A stretch of DNA of 6,023 bases from Klebsiella pneumoniae (GTDB lineage: Bacteria > Bacteroidota > Bacteroidia > Flavobacteriales > Flavobacteriaceae), in assembly GCA_943325355.2 (NCBI GenBank), contig CALPPA020000115.1, positions 1 through 6,023 of the forward strand, given 5' to 3'. How positions within the stretch are numbered: the first letter of the stretch is position 1; each line of letters begins with the position of its first letter. The notes below the pieces were generated by a model that was not told where the DNA came from, did not search any database, and saw only the letters and a program-made list of their open reading frames with translations. Shown one piece after another: positions 5,669 to 6,023 of this stretch. Both the position numbers and the translations under genes were made by a program.

Positions 5669-6023
5669 TACATCTTCTTAATTTTAATATTTTTCGATTT
5701 CAGCTTTTTATCATTGGCAAACTTCGTTAGTTGAATTCCTGTTTCTATATGCCTGTCGGAAGAAAGTATATTCGCCCCATTTTCTATCAATTTATAATAC
5801 AAATTATCCCCTTTGGCGGCAGCACTTTTATCAATATTTCCCATCGTTCCAAGGATACACGCTATTTTTCGGCTGTGTAAATACTGGTACACCTCTGGTT
5901 TAGGCTCTGATGTTCCGACAAAAGCAATCATTTTATCGGCTTTAACGCCTAAATTTTCCATACGTTCTACATCTTCTTTTCCTCTTGCAGAAACCGAAAT
6001 CATTAAATCGGGAGCCAATTTAG
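5665..6023 (-). CDS. Glycerophosphodiester phosphodiesterase-family protein, C-terminal part
   Basis: The frame is open to the right edge (Lys-Leu precede APDLMISVSARG), so the N-terminal part lies outside the window and the visible end is about 119 residues. The segment APDLMISVS, the later ILGTMGNID, and NGANILSSDRHIE near the end match the last strands of the TIM-barrel GDPD fold, where a 'GaDiIqTDrP' type motif closes the barrel. Such enzymes split glycerophosphodiesters into glycerol-3-phosphate and an alcohol. The metal-binding His and Glu residues of the N-terminal half cannot be checked here. The protein ends in a very basic tail (KKLKSKNIKIKKMY). It is transcribed towards the carboxypeptidase gene and shares the terminator hairpin with it. 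The family call is from motif resemblance; another phosphodiesterase subfamily is possible. Confidence 0.75.
   Translation of the reverse strand, partial: KLAPDLMISVSARGKEDVERMENLGVKADKMIAFVGTSEPKPEVYQYLHSRKIACILGTMGNIDKSAAAKGDNLYYKLIENGANILSSDRHIETGIQLTKFANDKKLKSKNIKIKKMY

Overview
The window looks like chromosomal DNA of a member of the Bacteroidetes, most likely a Flavobacterium or close relative. The evidence is the low G+C content with very AT-rich spacers, start codons without Shine-Dalgarno sequences, -7 boxes of the Bacteroidetes form TAnnTTTG just upstream of both complete large genes, a long-tailed class II lysyl-tRNA synthetase typical of that phylum, and extragenic palindromes of a kind I remember from flavobacterial genomes. 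The genus assignment is inference.

Layout: bases 1-177 are a spacer holding a degenerate REP-like element and the lysS promoter. Bases 178-1887 (+) are a complete lysS. Bases 1888-3095 are an unusually long spacer of 1.2 kb. It holds a 33-bp perfect palindrome, a two-way terminator, a probable small membrane-protein gene on the minus strand (2073-2261), a weak 61-codon ORF on the minus strand, a 12-bp inverted repeat, and a displaced diverged second copy of the last 18 codons of lysS (2832-2888), which has its own terminator. Bases 3096-5603 (+) are a complete secreted M14-family zinc carboxypeptidase of 835 residues. Bases 5665-6023 (-) are the C-terminal part of a glycerophosphodiester phosphodiesterase-like protein that continues past the right edge. 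A near-perfect two-way terminator hairpin separates it from the convergent carboxypeptidase gene.

The large genes are separate transcription units rather than an operon: lysS and the carboxypeptidase gene each have their own promoter-like box and downstream terminator. Their roles are also distinct: charging of tRNA-Lys in the cytoplasm, peptide hydrolysis outside the inner membrane, and probably glycerophosphodiester hydrolysis.

The most unusual observation is the lysS tail copy at 2832-2888. It matches lysS 1831-1887 at 49 of 57 bases, stays in frame, ends at the same stop codon and is followed by a terminator. This suggests that about 1 kb entered at the 3' end of lysS, or that a tandem or foreign lysS replaced an older one and left only its tail. 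I see no integrase, transposase, CRISPR array, defence system or RNA gene, and no other candidate for a new system.
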